Under the pieces are notes generated by a model. That model was not told the DNA's origin. It saw only the letters and a list, made by a program, of their open reading frames with translations, and made no database searches. The position numbers and the translations under genes are program-made. A stretch of DNA of 64,000 bases, taken from SAR86 cluster bacterium (GTDB lineage Bacteria > Pseudomonadota > Gammaproteobacteria > Magnimaribacterales > TMED112). Where the stretch lies: NCBI GenBank assembly GCA_023703555.1, contig CP097968.1, positions 517,451-581,450 of the forward strand, read 5' to 3'. The first letter of the stretch is position 1, and every line of letters starts with the position of its first letter. Positions 7,770-18,148 of this stretch are shown in pieces.

Positions 7770-9694
7770 TTAAATTACCTGATAATACTGAAAAACAATT
7801 ACCTCCCGATTCAACTGGCTTGGATTTAGCTAAAAGCATTGGTAGTGGATTAGCTAAAGCAGCTATAGCGTACACGTCAGATGGCATACAAAAAGACTTA
7901 CTAGATCCACTTGATAACAACTCTGTAGTTTCCTTAATTACAATCAATAGTAATGAGGGTATTGAAATAATGAGGCATACTTTAACTGCTCAAGTTCTTG
8001 CACTGGCTGTAAAAAACTTATATCCAGACTCTAAGCTTGCCATCGGACCAACAATTGATAATGGGTTTTATTATGATTTCTCTTTCAAAAACACGTTTTC
8101 TATTGAAGATTTAGATAAAGTTGAAAAAGAAATGCGTAATATCATTCAATCACAATCCGTAATTACTAAATTATTATTCTCTAAAAAAGATGCAATTAAC
8201 TTATTTAATGAAATAGATGAACCCTTTAAGGCTGAAATCATTGAAAGCTCCGATCAAGAGGATAATTTTCAAATATACAAGCAAGAAGAAACTGGTTTTA
8301 TAGATTTATGCAAAGGCCCACATCTACCTTCCCTAAAAATGATTGGTGAATTTAAATTAACTCATGTATCGGGGGCATATTGGAGAGGAGATGCATCACA
8401 ACCGATGCTTACCAGAATCTATGGTACAGCTTGGAACACAAAAAAAGAGCTTAATAAATACCTTCAACAGCTTAAAGAAGCAGAAGTAAGAGATCATAGA
8501 AAACTTGGTAAAGAAATGAACTTATTCCATTTTCAAGATGATGCACCTGGTATGGTTTTCTGGCATCCAGCAGGATGGATAATCTACAATGAATTACAAA
8601 ACTACATGCGAAAAATGCAGACAAATAGTGGATATGAAGAGATAAGAACACCGGAAGTATTGGACAGAAAATTATGGGAAAAATCTGGTCATTGGGATAA
8701 ATATAGGGAAAATATGTATATTACAGAAATAGACGAAGAACATGCTAATGAGAAAAGGGTGAATGCTCTTAAACCAATGAATTGCCCGTGCCATGTACAA
8801 GTCTATAACTATGGCCTTAAGTCTTATAAAGATCTCCCAGTAAGATTTACTGAGTTTGGTTCCCTACATAGGTATGAACCATCAGGTACAATGCATGGTT
8901 TAATGCGAGTTAGAAGCTTTACCCAAGATGATGGACATATATTCTGTACTGAAGATCAGATTGAAAGTGAAACAAAAAATTTTATCCAACTATTATCAAA
9001 AGTTTATGAAGATTTAGGTTTTACAGATTTTGTAATCAAATTATCAACTCGCCCTGACAAACGAATGGGTTCAAATGAAATATGGGATAAATCTGAAAAA
9101 GCATTGCAAGATGCAATTGAAAAATTAGATTTAAAATATCAAATTGATGAAGGTGGTGGAGCGTTCTACGGACCAAAATTGGATTTTGTATTAACTGATG
9201 CTATTGGAAGAGACTGGCAATGTGGGACACTTCAAGCGGACTTTAATTTACCAGGCAGATTTAATTCTACTTATGTAAATGAAAAGGGGAATAAATCAGT
9301 GCCAGTATTGCTTCATAGAGCTGTTTTAGGATCCTTTGAAAGATTCATAGGAATAATACTTGAAAACTATGGTGGTAATTTACCCTTTTGGCTCGCACCC
9401 ACACAAGTTGTTATTACAACAATTACTGATGCTGCAAACGAATATGCAGTTACATTATTTAATTTGCTTAAGTCAAATAATATACGAGTTAAACTAGATA
9501 ATAGAAATGAACAAATTAGTTATAAAATTCGAGAACATAGTTTACTCAAAGTACCACATATCTTGATAGTAGGAACTAATGAGGTTGAAGAAAACAAAGT
9601 ATCAATCAGATCTTTTGGTTCAGAAAAAACGATATCAATGAGTGTAGAAGAGTTTCTTGCTGATTGTGTATCAAAACATCAAAATCCGTCATGA
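7754..9694 (+). CDS. thrS: Threonyl-tRNA synthetase
   Basis: A 646-residue class II synthetase with TGS domain (1-60), editing domain (about 65-225), catalytic core and C-terminal anticodon domain. The core has zinc Cys in MNCPCHVQ, motif 2 around [11 protein letters not shown], and motif 3 before RFIG. The editing site normally has HxxxH plus CxxxH. Here the first motif reads R74-H75-T-L-T-A-Q80, so the second His is not present, while C186 and H190 (CKGPH) remain. The NCPCH and RDWQCGTLQ wording recalls alphaproteobacterial versions. It overlaps cysS by 16 bases and yidD by an ATGA. Confidence 0.97.
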   Translation: MGNIVVKLPDNTEKQLPPDSTGLDLAKSIGSGLAKAAIAYTSDGIQKDLLDPLDNNSVVSLITINSNEGIEIMRHTLTAQVLALAVKNLYPDSKLAIGPTIDNGFYYDFSFKNTFSIEDLDKVEKEMRNIIQSQSVITKLLFSKKDAINLFNEIDEPFKAEIIESSDQEDNFQIYKQEETGFIDLCKGPHLPSLKMIGEFKLTHVSGAYWRGDASQPMLTRIYGTAWNTKKELNKYLQQLKEAEVRDHRKLGKEMNLFHFQDDAPGMVFWHPAGWIIYNELQNYMRKMQTNSGYEEIRTPEVLDRKLWEKSGHWDKYRENMYITEIDEEHANEKRVNALKPMNCPCHVQVYNYGLKSYKDLPVRFTEFGSLHRYEPSGTMHGLMRVRSFTQDDGHIFCTEDQIESETKNFIQLLSKVYEDLGFTDFVIKLSTRPDKRMGSNEIWDKSEKALQDAIEKLDLKYQIDEGGGAFYGPKLDFVLTDAIGRDWQCGTLQADFNLPGRFNSTYVNEKGNKSVPVLLHRAVLGSFERFIGIILENYGGNLPFWLAPTQVVITTITDAANEYAVTLFNLLKSNNIRVKLDNRNEQISYKIREHSLLKVPHILIVGTNEVEENKVSIRSFGSEKTISMSVEEFLADCVSKHQNPS

Positions 9695-9918
9695 AGATCC
9701 TAAATATACTAGCTATTGTATTAATTATTCCGATCAAATTGTATCAGGTACTTATTTCTCCTTTATTAGGTTCAAGTTGCCGCTACAGCCCAACCTGCTC
9801 ACAATATTCAATAGAAGCAATAAAAAAACATGGGCCTTTCAAAGGCTCATGGCTTGCAGTTAAGAGGATTTCCAGCTGCCATCCTTGGGGAGGGTCTGGA
9901 CACGATCCCGTTCCCTAA
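9691..9918 (+). CDS. yidD: Membrane protein insertion efficiency factor YidD
   Basis: A 75-residue YidD/DUF37 protein. It has an N-terminal amphipathic hydrophobic helix ([14 protein letters not shown]), then [15 protein letters not shown], the [10 protein letters not shown] segment and [13 protein letters not shown]. It aids YidC-dependent insertion at the inner membrane. ATG 9691 overlaps the thrS TGA. It usually sits in rpmH-rnpA-yidD-yidC; here it follows thrS, which is unusual. Its end overlaps the converging dihydroorotase by four bases. Confidence 0.95.
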   Translation: MKILNILAIVLIIPIKLYQVLISPLLGSSCRYSPTCSQYSIEAIKKHGPFKGSWLAVKRISSCHPWGGSGHDPVP

Positions 9919-11225
9919 AGATTGAATTCAATTGGATTATTTGACCGACCTATTATCTCACCGTCTTGCATAATTTTTTTGCCACCAATAATTGTCATAA
10001 TTGGGTAGCCTACAACTTTTTTTCCATCGTAGGGCGTCCAACCAGATTTTGATGCTTGTTCAGAATTAGTAATTATATGTTCTGCTTTTGGATCGACGAC
10101 AGTAAAGTCTGCGTTAAAGCCCTTTTTTATAAAACATTTATTCTTAATTTTATGGATTCTAGATGGTCCATAAGCCATTAATTCAACCAATCTTTCATAT
10201 GACAACCTTCCTTCATGGACATGATTTAACATAATTGGAATTAAGGTTTGAACTCCAGGAGTACCACCAGGGGTTTCTGGATAGGTAGCATTTTTTTCTT
10301 CAATTGTATGTGGGGCGTGATCTGATGCAACAATATCAATTATCCCTTCATTCAGAGCTCTCCATAATGCATCTTGATGGCGTTTGTCTCTTATGGGTGG
10401 GTTTTGTTGTGCAAGAGTTCCTAATCTTTCGTAACATTCTGGTGCTGATAGTGTGAGGTGTTTGTCTAAGGCTTCGACGCTAGCAACATGTTTATTATTT
10501 TTTAAAAATTCAAGCTCTTCTGCTGTTGTTATGTGAAGAATATGTACATTTCTTTGGTACTTATCTGCAATTCTTACCATACGCTTAGTGGCATTGAGAC
10601 AACTTTCAATGCTCCTCCAGACTGGATGCATAGATACGTCGTTACTATCTTGTAATAATTTTACTTTGTTTTCATTCATCATTGCTTCATCCTCAGCATG
10701 AACTGCTATGATTCTTTTTCCATTTGCAACTATGGCATCTATTTCTTCATCAGTTGCAGAAAGGAGATTACCAGTACTTGAGCCCATAAAGACCTTTATG
10801 CCACAAATACCATCAAGGTTTTCCCACTCTGAAAGCATTTGTGAATTTTCAAATGTACCACCAAAATAAAAGGCAAAATCTACATAAGAGGTTTCTACAG
10901 CTTTATTGATCTTAAATTTAACAGCCTCAGGTGTTGTCGTTAATGGATTGGTGTTTGGCATTTCAAAAATACCTGTAACTCCACCTAAGGCAGCTGATTT
11001 TGTTCCAGTTTCAAGTGTTTCTTTATGTTCGCCACCGGGCTCTCTAAAATGACACTGTGTATCAATCAATCCTGGAAAAATAAACAAATTTTGACAATCA
11101 ATAACTTCATTACCATCAACAAAACTACCAATGCCTAAAATTTTTCCATCAGTTATGCCCAAATTAACTTTAGATCTTCCCTCTGGTAAAAAAACAGTCC
11201 CATTCTTAAGAACTAAATCGTACAT
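9915..11225 (-). CDS. pyrC: Dihydroorotase (class I-like amidohydrolase)
   Basis: A 436-residue cyclic amidohydrolase for the reversible cyclisation of carbamoyl-aspartate to dihydroorotate in pyrimidine synthesis. Visible are the N-terminal beta domain, [44 protein letters not shown], and [10 protein letters not shown] near the active-site Asp. The usual HxH metal pair reads QCH, so its first His is Gln; I recall the same in an alphaproteobacterial dihydroorotase group, but allantoinase or another dihydropyrimidinase relative remains possible. It is the last gene of a long reverse-strand run. Confidence 0.85.
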   Translation of the reverse strand: MYDLVLKNGTVFLPEGRSKVNLGITDGKILGIGSFVDGNEVIDCQNLFIFPGLIDTQCHFREPGGEHKETLETGTKSAALGGVTGIFEMPNTNPLTTTPEAVKFKINKAVETSYVDFAFYFGGTFENSQMLSEWENLDGICGIKVFMGSSTGNLLSATDEEIDAIVANGKRIIAVHAEDEAMMNENKVKLLQDSNDVSMHPVWRSIESCLNATKRMVRIADKYQRNVHILHITTAEELEFLKNNKHVASVEALDKHLTLSAPECYERLGTLAQQNPPIRDKRHQDALWRALNEGIIDIVASDHAPHTIEEKNATYPETPGGTPGVQTLIPIMLNHVHEGRLSYERLVELMAYGPSRIHKIKNKCFIKKGFNADFTVVDPKAEHIITNSEQASKSGWTPYDGKKVVGYPIMTIIGGKKIMQDGEIIGRSNNPIEFNL

Positions 11226-11232
11226 ATAATCA

Positions 11233-11697
11233 TTATAAAGCTTTATTTTTTCTTTTATTTTTAAAAAATTGTTGAATTAAGTTTCTGGATTCACTTTCAT
11301 ATACATGTGAAATAACTTCAGGTTTCCAAATATTAGAATTACTATAAACTTTTACACCATTGAAAATACCACCTCCCTTTTGATCTTCACAACCAAAATA
11401 CACCTTTGTAAGATTTACTTTAGATATAGCATACGCACACATTGGACAAGGTTCTATTGTGACGTATATATCTAGTCCATTTAATCGATCTTGTTTGAGT
11501 TTTTTTGTTGCTTTCCTGATGGCATGCATCTCTGCATGACCAAGAGGATCGTCTGTATTTTTTGCTTCAGAAATAATTTTTTTTGCTTGAGGATCAAAAA
11601 TAACAGCAGCAATGGGGACTTTATTTTCATCAAGATTATTTTGAGATAATTCAAGTACCCTTTCCATAATTCTTTGTGATACTTTGTTAAGCATCAA
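11233..11697 (-). CDS. tadA: TadA-like nucleoside/tRNA adenosine deaminase
   Basis: A 154-residue zinc-dependent deaminase of the CDA superfamily. HAEMHAI supplies the zinc His and catalytic Glu, and PCPMC the two Cys. It probably makes inosine-34 in tRNA-Arg(ACG), and such a tRNA is present in this window at 60067. The C-terminal wording (YFGCEDQKGGGIFNG) departs from enteric TadA and is closer to 'nucleoside deaminase' paralogues, so guanine or cytosine deaminase activity is an alternative. It overlaps the upstream MBL gene by 11 bases. Confidence 0.75.
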   Translation of the reverse strand: MMLNKVSQRIMERVLELSQNNLDENKVPIAAVIFDPQAKKIISEAKNTDDPLGHAEMHAIRKATKKLKQDRLNGLDIYVTIEPCPMCAYAISKVNLTKVYFGCEDQKGGGIFNGVKVYSNSNIWKPEVISHVYESESRNLIQQFFKNKRKNKAL

Positions 11698-12319
11698 CTA
11701 GAAAAGGATTTGTCTTTCTTTCTAAACCTACTGATGTAACAGGACCATGACCTGAATAAATACAATAATCATCATTGCAAGAAAGAACTTTATATTTAAT
11801 TGATTCTATAAGTTGTTTATGGTCTCCTCTTGGGAAATCAGTTCTTCCAATAGAGCCCTTAAATATTACATCTCCAGCTATTATAATTTTAGACTTATGA
11901 CTTACTAGAATGATGTGGCCGGGCGTATGCCCTGGGCAGTGGTAGACCTCTAGTACATCATTACCCAATTGAATAAGATCCCCCTCCTCTAGCCATCGTT
12001 TTGGCTCAAAGCATTTACTTTGAATTCCAAATATTTGACCTTGAGTTTCCAATGAATCTAATAAAAATTTATCATCTTTATGGGGGCCAATAATCTCAAG
12101 ATTCTTAAGATTAGATAGTTTCAATGCAGCACCTGCATGGTCAATGTGCCCATGAGTTAAAACAATTGAAATAGGTTTTAGATCATATTTTTCTATTGAA
12201 GCGATTATTTTTTCTACTTCATCGCCTGGATCAACAAAAATGCATTGATTTGTTTTTTCACAAAACACTACAGGGGCATTTTGTTGAAAGGGTGAAATTG
12301 GAGTCTCTAATACTTTCAT
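11687..12319 (-). CDS. MBL-fold hydrolase, glyoxalase II-like (YcbL type)
   Basis: A 210-residue metallo-beta-lactamase-fold hydrolase. The motif THGHIDHAG binds two metals; CPGHTPGH, IAGDVIFKGSIGRTD and YSGHGP complete the site. The short form with the SIGRTD segment is the YcbL group, which has hydroxyacylglutathione hydrolase-like activity. The exact substrate is unknown. The ATG overlaps the stop of the ABC permease gene by one base (TAATG), so it is co-transcribed with the transporter. Confidence 0.85.
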   Translation of the reverse strand: MKVLETPISPFQQNAPVVFCEKTNQCIFVDPGDEVEKIIASIEKYDLKPISIVLTHGHIDHAGAALKLSNLKNLEIIGPHKDDKFLLDSLETQGQIFGIQSKCFEPKRWLEEGDLIQLGNDVLEVYHCPGHTPGHIILVSHKSKIIIAGDVIFKGSIGRTDFPRGDHKQLIESIKYKVLSCNDDYCIYSGHGPVTSVGLERKTNPFLVDA

Positions 12320-13527
12320 TAAGATCGAAAAATTATCCTTTCATCATCAAACATTATGTATGTGATATACACAGCTATAAGGCAATAAATTACTGTTGAT
12401 AAGAATGAAGTGCCAAATAAAAGCCAATTAACATTTCCTGCAATTAAGGCATTGGTGTGAAGTGCAAGGTTAAAACAAGGTATTAAAGATCCTATAAAGT
12501 CAAGTTCCATTCCTGGATTTATTAATGGTACATATACAGGAACGATGAAAATTAGCAAGACATTACCTAAAAGCAATCCTGCTTCTTTTGTTGATTTTGA
12601 ATAAATTGATATAGCAAGCATAAAAGCACCCATAAGAATGCTTAACGGAATAGCTAATAGAAAAATTCCGAAAATTGCCAATGGATTAATAATAGATGAA
12701 ACCACTGTGAAAGCTCCATCCGGTATACTATTTTGAAAAAATAGAAAAATTATAATCAGAGGCAAAACGAAACCTAGCAAAGAAAAGGTTGCTGTTATTA
12801 CAGCCGAAGATGTTATAGCTAGCATCTTTCCAACTATAATATCAATTGATGAAATATTTGTAGATGCCAGCGTCTCCATTGTGCCTCGTTCTTTTTCACC
12901 AGCGCCTAAATCTAAAGCAGGAGTAGAAGTACCTTGCATTAAATAAGCTACGAAGATTAAAGCTACAAATGCGCCTATTATGCTACCTGCAAATTCCCTC
13001 TCTGTAGTAAGGTCCTCTTCAATTAAATTGATTGGCTCTAATTCTTCAGGATTAATTCCAAAGTTAACCAGCCTCTCATCTCTTTTTAGATCATTGAAGT
13101 CGTTAATTTTTTTCACTATAAGGCTTTTAGCCTGTGAGAACGTATCAATATCTTTAAAAAAAATTAAAATATCAGCAGTTTTGTTGTTAGATATCACTGA
13201 AGTAAGCTCCATGTTTAAGTCGACACCAATGTCAACCGAGTCTTCGGATACTGCGTTCATCAACTCATCAACAGATTCATAGCCAATTAAATTGAATCGT
13301 TCAGATTCTTCCATACTTGTGAAAAGAGCATTATTTGTTTCCCCTATAAACCCAAGATCATAAGTTTTTTTTCCCTCCTCAACTGCAAGAGAGCCAATGT
13401 AATAGAAAATACCGCCAATGAGTAATGGAGTTATAAAGGTTGGCACCACAACAGTTTGTATTATTGTTTTCGTATCACGGAATAGATGTCTTAATTCCTT
13501 GATTAGAAGTATCTGCCATTTACTCAT
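12319..13527 (-). CDS. ABC-2 type permease, NatB-like
   Basis: A 402-residue ABC-2 membrane subunit. One N-terminal helix is followed by a large extracytoplasmic domain of about 130 residues, then five or so C-terminal helices. The block AGEKERGTMETLASTN is the conserved coupling segment of NatB-type exporters. NatAB exports sodium in Bacillus; the substrate here is not evident. It is paired with the ATPase gene (8-base overlap) and preceded by a small HTH gene. Confidence 0.85.
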   Translation of the reverse strand: MSKWQILLIKELRHLFRDTKTIIQTVVVPTFITPLLIGGIFYYIGSLAVEEGKKTYDLGFIGETNNALFTSMEESERFNLIGYESVDELMNAVSEDSVDIGVDLNMELTSVISNNKTADILIFFKDIDTFSQAKSLIVKKINDFNDLKRDERLVNFGINPEELEPINLIEEDLTTEREFAGSIIGAFVALIFVAYLMQGTSTPALDLGAGEKERGTMETLASTNISSIDIIVGKMLAITSSAVITATFSLLGFVLPLIIIFLFFQNSIPDGAFTVVSSIINPLAIFGIFLLAIPLSILMGAFMLAISIYSKSTKEAGLLLGNVLLIFIVPVYVPLINPGMELDFIGSLIPCFNLALHTNALIAGNVNWLLFGTSFLSTVIYCLIAVYITYIMFDDERIIFRS

Positions 13528-14284
13528 TTACTAGCTCCGTAAAAATTTCATTGTAATTTTGATCATCATTGATAGCTTGAAATTCATGTTTTTTTCCATT
13601 AAAAATTATTGAGCCTTTCTTCATTACAATAATTTCATCAGCGATATCTTTTACTTCACCAAGTTGGTGGGTAGAAAAAATAATTGTTTTGCCTGAGTTT
13701 TTAATATCTTTTATAAGATCCATGATGATTGATTGTCCATCAACATCAACACCAGTTGTTGGCTCATCGAGTATTAGTATCTTTGGATCATGAATTAAGG
13801 TTCTAACAATGGAAGTTTTCTGTTTCATGCCCGTGCTTAAATCTGCAATTCTCTTATTTAAATATTTTTCCATATCTAGTTTTTTAAAAAGTTGATTTGC
13901 ACGAGGCTTATATATATCTGCAGGAATTTGATTCAATTGAGCAAAAAATTCAACAGTTTCAAGTACTGTTAATCGATCATACAACGAAGTATTGTTTGTC
14001 ATAAAACCTATGCGAGACTTTACCTTATGTTTATCTCTGCGAACATCAATACCATCAACAATAACTGTACCTTTTGATGGTTCTAGCATTCCAGCAATCA
14101 TTCTCAAAGTTGTAGTTTTTCCACAACCATTCGGTCCCAAAATACTCAGGACTTTACCCTGAGATAAAGAAAAAGTTAAATCATTCACAGCAAAGAAAGA
14201 GGTTTTTTTAGGGCCTAATAAACCTTTTTTTTCTGAATTCATTTTAAATTCTTTAAAAAGTGTTTTTGTTTGAATGATGCTCAT
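13520..14284 (-). CDS. ABC transporter ATP-binding protein, NatA-like
   Basis: A 254-residue ATPase: Walker A GPNGCGKTT at about 50-58, signature LSTGMKQK, Walker B ILILDEPT, and the switch His in FSTHQ. It powers the permease encoded directly downstream. The N-terminus carries about 15 extra residues (NSEKKGLLGPKKTSF) typical of NatA-like exporters. A small HTH gene lies two bases upstream, suggesting a self-regulated exporter operon. Confidence 0.93.
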   Translation of the reverse strand: MSIIQTKTLFKEFKMNSEKKGLLGPKKTSFFAVNDLTFSLSQGKVLSILGPNGCGKTTTLRMIAGMLEPSKGTVIVDGIDVRRDKHKVKSRIGFMTNNTSLYDRLTVLETVEFFAQLNQIPADIYKPRANQLFKKLDMEKYLNKRIADLSTGMKQKTSIVRTLIHDPKILILDEPTTGVDVDGQSIIMDLIKDIKNSGKTIIFSTHQLGEVKDIADEIIVMKKGSIIFNGKKHEFQAINDDQNYNEIFTELVNE

Positions 14285-14286
14285 AA

Positions 14287-14574
14287 TTATATTGTAGGGT
14301 ATAAATAGTACGACCTTTTATCGTCTGTTGAATTTATAATCTTCAAGACGCCTTTTTTGCAAAGTTTTTTTATCGTAGTGTAAACCATTGATCTTGATCT
14401 TTGTGAAATTGAAACAGCTGTTAAAATTGAACAATGTTTGTGTTCATTGCAATGAGCAATTATTGATCTAAAGATATGTCTCTCATTAGAGTTAAGTTGA
14501 TTTAAACTTAGGGATGATTCTATTGAATCCAATTTATTTTTTGCATTTGAAATATCTTTAACTAGACTAGACAT
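14287..14574 (-). CDS. Small winged-helix DNA-binding protein
   Basis: A 95-residue protein with a helical N-terminus and a MarR-like winged helix. SILTAVSISQRSRSMVYTTI fits helix-turn-helix, and KKGVLKIINSTDDKRSYYL fits the wing with the DxRS motif common in MarR proteins. It probably regulates the ABC exporter genes that begin two bases downstream. No ligand domain is seen. The specific family is uncertain. Confidence 0.65.
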   Translation of the reverse strand: MSSLVKDISNAKNKLDSIESSLSLNQLNSNERHIFRSIIAHCNEHKHCSILTAVSISQRSRSMVYTTIKKLCKKGVLKIINSTDDKRSYYLYPTI

Positions 14575-14583
14575 GTCTTAATT

Positions 14584-16752
14584 TTAATCATAATTCAGGA
14601 GATATTGAAATTTCATATAAATCTGAGAACCCTCAGTTTCCCATGTACCATCTATATCCTCTCTATTTATGGTACCACCCAAATAGAATATTGTTGCTGA
14701 ATTTGGTTGCCACTGAAATAGAACTTGAGTAAAGGCATTGTCATTAAAATCATTGTATTCATGTCGTACCCTTAAAAATGAGTCTCTATTAAATTGATAT
14801 GTGCCTCGCAATGAAGAAATATATCCTGAAAAATAATCTTCAGAAGTCAGTTTGTTTTTGAGTTCATTGTATCGATAGTTAAAATTAATTCTGAAATTAT
14901 CGGTAAATTGATAATATCCCCTAAAAGAATAATTAACTCTATTTCCTAATTCTGGTACTGACACGTTTCTTGCAATACCATCCCCTGTGTCGTAAGAAAA
15001 TCTCAGAAAAAATGTTTGAGACGGATTGTATCTGATTCCATATCTTTGTGTTTGTATATCTGTAAATGAATAACCCTCAAATCTTGCCTTAGTTGTAGTC
15101 TCTGCATTTATGTCGACAGAAATTTGATTTGAAAAATCTGCATTGAATTTAATTTCGAATTCTTGATCTAAAATATTTCCATCAAAATTAGTAAGGATGC
15201 CTGTCGAAACTGATGCAGAACCAGATCTCAAAAATCCTGTCGATCTATATCTATATGTATGTGATAAATTATTTCTTTTCCAATTATTTTCAGTGGTAAA
15301 ACCTAAATCACTTCTATAGCCAGGGGACTTATTTTTATGGGAAAACGTTGTGAACCAATTTTCTGTACTTCTATATAGAGCAAAATGTGCAGCACTTCCA
15401 GTAAAACTCTCTCCATCAAGATTATAAGTATAATTTTTAGCTTGATTATTTGTTGATATCAAATCACTTACTGGTTCCTCAGTATCACTATGAACTACTT
15501 CAAAAGAAGTACCATATTTGTCATCAATGATAAAACCACCTGAAGCTGAGTAAAGCCGTCCATAGCCACCTTCATCATAATTTCTATTAGTAGCTTGAAA
15601 TGATAAGCCTTGTCCTCTATCGAGATTATATTTATAGCTAAAAATATTTGCATGACTTTTGCCCAAGATAGCTGAGTATGATCGTTGATTTCCAGGAACT
15701 ATTAAAACTGTTTGATCATCTTCAGCATCGAGAAAATAGTAACTATGTTTTTCTCCTCTATTGAAAAATTTCAGTGCATAAGTCGGATCATTTATAGCTC
15801 TTGTGTATATAGTTGATAAATCAGAACCAAGAAAATCTCTTCCTTCATTAAAGAATATTCGTCTTTCTTGAAATCGTAGAGCAGTGGTTGAATTTACATC
15901 AACTTGGCTTTCATCTGCTTCTACCTGCGAAAAATCTGGATTTAAAGTGAATTCAAGGTTATTATTTCCAATTTCATAGTAACCACCCAGTGAAAGTTCT
16001 GCTGATGGGCTATCTGTAATCATTTCACCAGCTGCATTTCTTTGAGAAAATGAATTCGCTGTAATAGTTGGTATCAAACGTTTCTTTTGCTTTTTAACAA
16101 CATTATTAAGACTATAAAATATTTCTGATTGGCAGATTCTGCAACCTGCACCTTCAATATCTTTGTTGCTTAAATATTTTGTCTCAATGCCCTTGTTGTA
16201 AAGCTTACGATAAAACATCAATTTCCATTTTTGCGGATTTGTCTCAGGAAATATTAGTGATGTATATGGTACTTTCAACTCAACTGAGTAACCATAATCT
16301 GTAAGTTGACCATAACCTTCAAATTCTACGTTATATGAACTATCTGGCTCTCCATAAGCCTCTCTTTTAAAGTCCCAAATGCTTCCAAGTGGATTTGATG
16401 AAAAACCAATAAAATATCTCCCATCGCCATATGTATCTATAGCCACAACAACATTATCGTTAGACCAAGCAATACCATCTCTAGATCTTATGGATGCACG
16501 AATATATTCTTTATTACCAAAGGCTTTAAACGCAAAATAAATATATTCTGAGTCGTGCTTTACTAACGCTATAGTTTTATGTTCAGCTGGACCGTTATAG
16601 CTTGGCTCAATCTCATATAACAGTTCGTACTCAACAGCACCCTTCCATTCATCTTCAGCAACATCACCATCAATAGCAATAGAGGCCATTAGTGTTGTGC
16701 TTAGTAAATATACAAAGAAAATTTTAATCAAGGTTACCTTTTGTTTGCACAA
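14584..16752 (-). CDS. DUF5916 outer-membrane protein with N-terminal CBM9-like domain
   Basis: A 722-residue exported protein. After the signal (MCKQKVTLIKIFFVYLLS) the segment IDGDVAEDEWKGA begins a CBM9-like beta-sandwich, followed at about 210 by the DUF5916 region. QERRIFFNEGRDFLGSD is the conserved part. The C-terminal half is a series of alternating polar and aromatic strands consistent with an outer-membrane beta-barrel. Function of the family is unknown; the carbohydrate-binding-like domain hints at surface polysaccharide. It lies nine bases upstream of the HTH gene and 19 downstream of sbcB. Confidence 0.78.
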   Translation of the reverse strand: MCKQKVTLIKIFFVYLLSTTLMASIAIDGDVAEDEWKGAVEYELLYEIEPSYNGPAEHKTIALVKHDSEYIYFAFKAFGNKEYIRASIRSRDGIAWSNDNVVVAIDTYGDGRYFIGFSSNPLGSIWDFKREAYGEPDSSYNVEFEGYGQLTDYGYSVELKVPYTSLIFPETNPQKWKLMFYRKLYNKGIETKYLSNKDIEGAGCRICQSEIFYSLNNVVKKQKKRLIPTITANSFSQRNAAGEMITDSPSAELSLGGYYEIGNNNLEFTLNPDFSQVEADESQVDVNSTTALRFQERRIFFNEGRDFLGSDLSTIYTRAINDPTYALKFFNRGEKHSYYFLDAEDDQTVLIVPGNQRSYSAILGKSHANIFSYKYNLDRGQGLSFQATNRNYDEGGYGRLYSASGGFIIDDKYGTSFEVVHSDTEEPVSDLISTNNQAKNYTYNLDGESFTGSAAHFALYRSTENWFTTFSHKNKSPGYRSDLGFTTENNWKRNNLSHTYRYRSTGFLRSGSASVSTGILTNFDGNILDQEFEIKFNADFSNQISVDINAETTTKARFEGYSFTDIQTQRYGIRYNPSQTFFLRFSYDTGDGIARNVSVPELGNRVNYSFRGYYQFTDNFRINFNYRYNELKNKLTSEDYFSGYISSLRGTYQFNRDSFLRVRHEYNDFNDNAFTQVLFQWQPNSATIFYLGGTINREDIDGTWETEGSQIYMKFQYLLNYD

Positions 16753-16771
16753 TTATAATGGAAAAATTTAT

Positions 16772-18148
16772 TTACGATAGGTTTGATTCAATGGAATTGA
16801 TAACAGTTCCAATTAGTTTCCGCTCATTTGAATCAGTTGCAGACTCTAGGAGTTTTTTTGACTCAGCTAAATATGTTTTTGCTTTTGGCCAAGGCCCCTC
16901 TTCGTTAAATCTTTGTGATATTAAATTTTTACAATTTCTTAAAACAACTTCTGGAACATCGTTAGGATAGCGTTGTGCACATATTCTTGAGGCAAATTCA
17001 CTGTAGACCTTATTGTCAATTCTATTAATTAGTTCCATACAGTCCTTTGCATTCTCACATTCATGAAACTTTTTAAAAATATCTTTAGTGTATTGATCTG
17101 GAAAGCCCATAGAGTAAATCATTTGTTCTGGATAATCATGATCATAGCTTTTCTCTGCATCAGTAGATGTAATTGCAAGAATTCTTTCAATTAATTCTGG
17201 ATTTTGTTCAATAAAATTTTTCCTTTTCTCAAGTTCTAATCTGTCAATTTCAAGATCTATGTTATCTGCCTCCAATGTAGAAAGCTTAATAACCGGTTGA
17301 GTATGAGAGATATTAATTTTTTTTAATGGATTTGTATCTTTGTCAAGTAAACACTGTTTAAGTTCGTTTAGAGAATGATTTAGAAGAACTATAGGATCAA
17401 AATTTAAATTATAGATATATCTTTTATTGGAATTAAGATTTTCATGATCTAATAATAAGAATGGAAAATATTTTCCTGTACGAGTGGTAAAAATATTAAT
17501 TTCAGTGGAGAGTCGTTCTGCCTGTTCGTTTTTTTGAAGTTTCTCCATCATATCAATGAAGTAGTTTGGGAGCTTATCTTTAATTGATTTAAGAAGTTCT
17601 TTTAAAAAAATGCAATCTGTTAAAGCATCATGAGCATTAGCTGTCTCAATATTCAATGCTTTTGCAAAAGCTTCTAATTTGAATGAAACCTTGCCATTTA
17701 CCGTTGGAAAAAAAAATTGATCTCTGTAGAAAGTATAAATGGGTGCAAGCTTCGGCAAAAGATCTAATCTTGTATTTCCATCTGTATTTGTCATATATGG
17801 ATCCATAAGATTCCAAAAAAATTGCCGTCTTATTAATTCCTCATCAAAAAACATACCGTTATATGTTACAAATACAGCTGGTTTTTGAGTCCATTTCATC
17901 CAAGTATCTCTTATCTTTTTCATAAAGACATAGTGTGTAAGCTGAGCATCAAAGATTTCTATCTTTTTATTTACAAGTAGTGCTTTAGGTGTAACCAAAG
18001 TCCAGGGCAATGGTCTGCATAAAAGATCTATCTCATCAATTGTCTTTAAGTCTGAATTTGTATAAATGGAGCCAATCTGAATGATTTGAATAAAATCACG
18101 CTCTTCTAAACCAGTGGTCTCAGTATCATAAAAGATGAAATTATTCAT
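16772..18148 (-). CDS. sbcB: Exodeoxyribonuclease I
   Basis: A 458-residue 3'-5' single-strand DNA exonuclease of the DEDDh group, acting in recombination and mismatch repair. Motifs: FYDTETTGL (D, E), TYNGMFFDEEL (D), and HDALTDCIF (H, D), followed by the SH3-like and helical ExoI C-terminal domains (YNLNFDPIVLL, FPDQ). The length is close to E. coli ExoI. The start overlaps the glutaredoxin gene by 8 bases. Confidence 0.93.
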   Translation of the reverse strand: MNNFIFYDTETTGLEERDFIQIIQIGSIYTNSDLKTIDEIDLLCRPLPWTLVTPKALLVNKKIEIFDAQLTHYVFMKKIRDTWMKWTQKPAVFVTYNGMFFDEELIRRQFFWNLMDPYMTNTDGNTRLDLLPKLAPIYTFYRDQFFFPTVNGKVSFKLEAFAKALNIETANAHDALTDCIFLKELLKSIKDKLPNYFIDMMEKLQKNEQAERLSTEINIFTTRTGKYFPFLLLDHENLNSNKRYIYNLNFDPIVLLNHSLNELKQCLLDKDTNPLKKINISHTQPVIKLSTLEADNIDLEIDRLELEKRKNFIEQNPELIERILAITSTDAEKSYDHDYPEQMIYSMGFPDQYTKDIFKKFHECENAKDCMELINRIDNKVYSEFASRICAQRYPNDVPEVVLRNCKNLISQRFNEEGPWPKAKTYLAESKKLLESATDSNERKLIGTVINSIESNLS

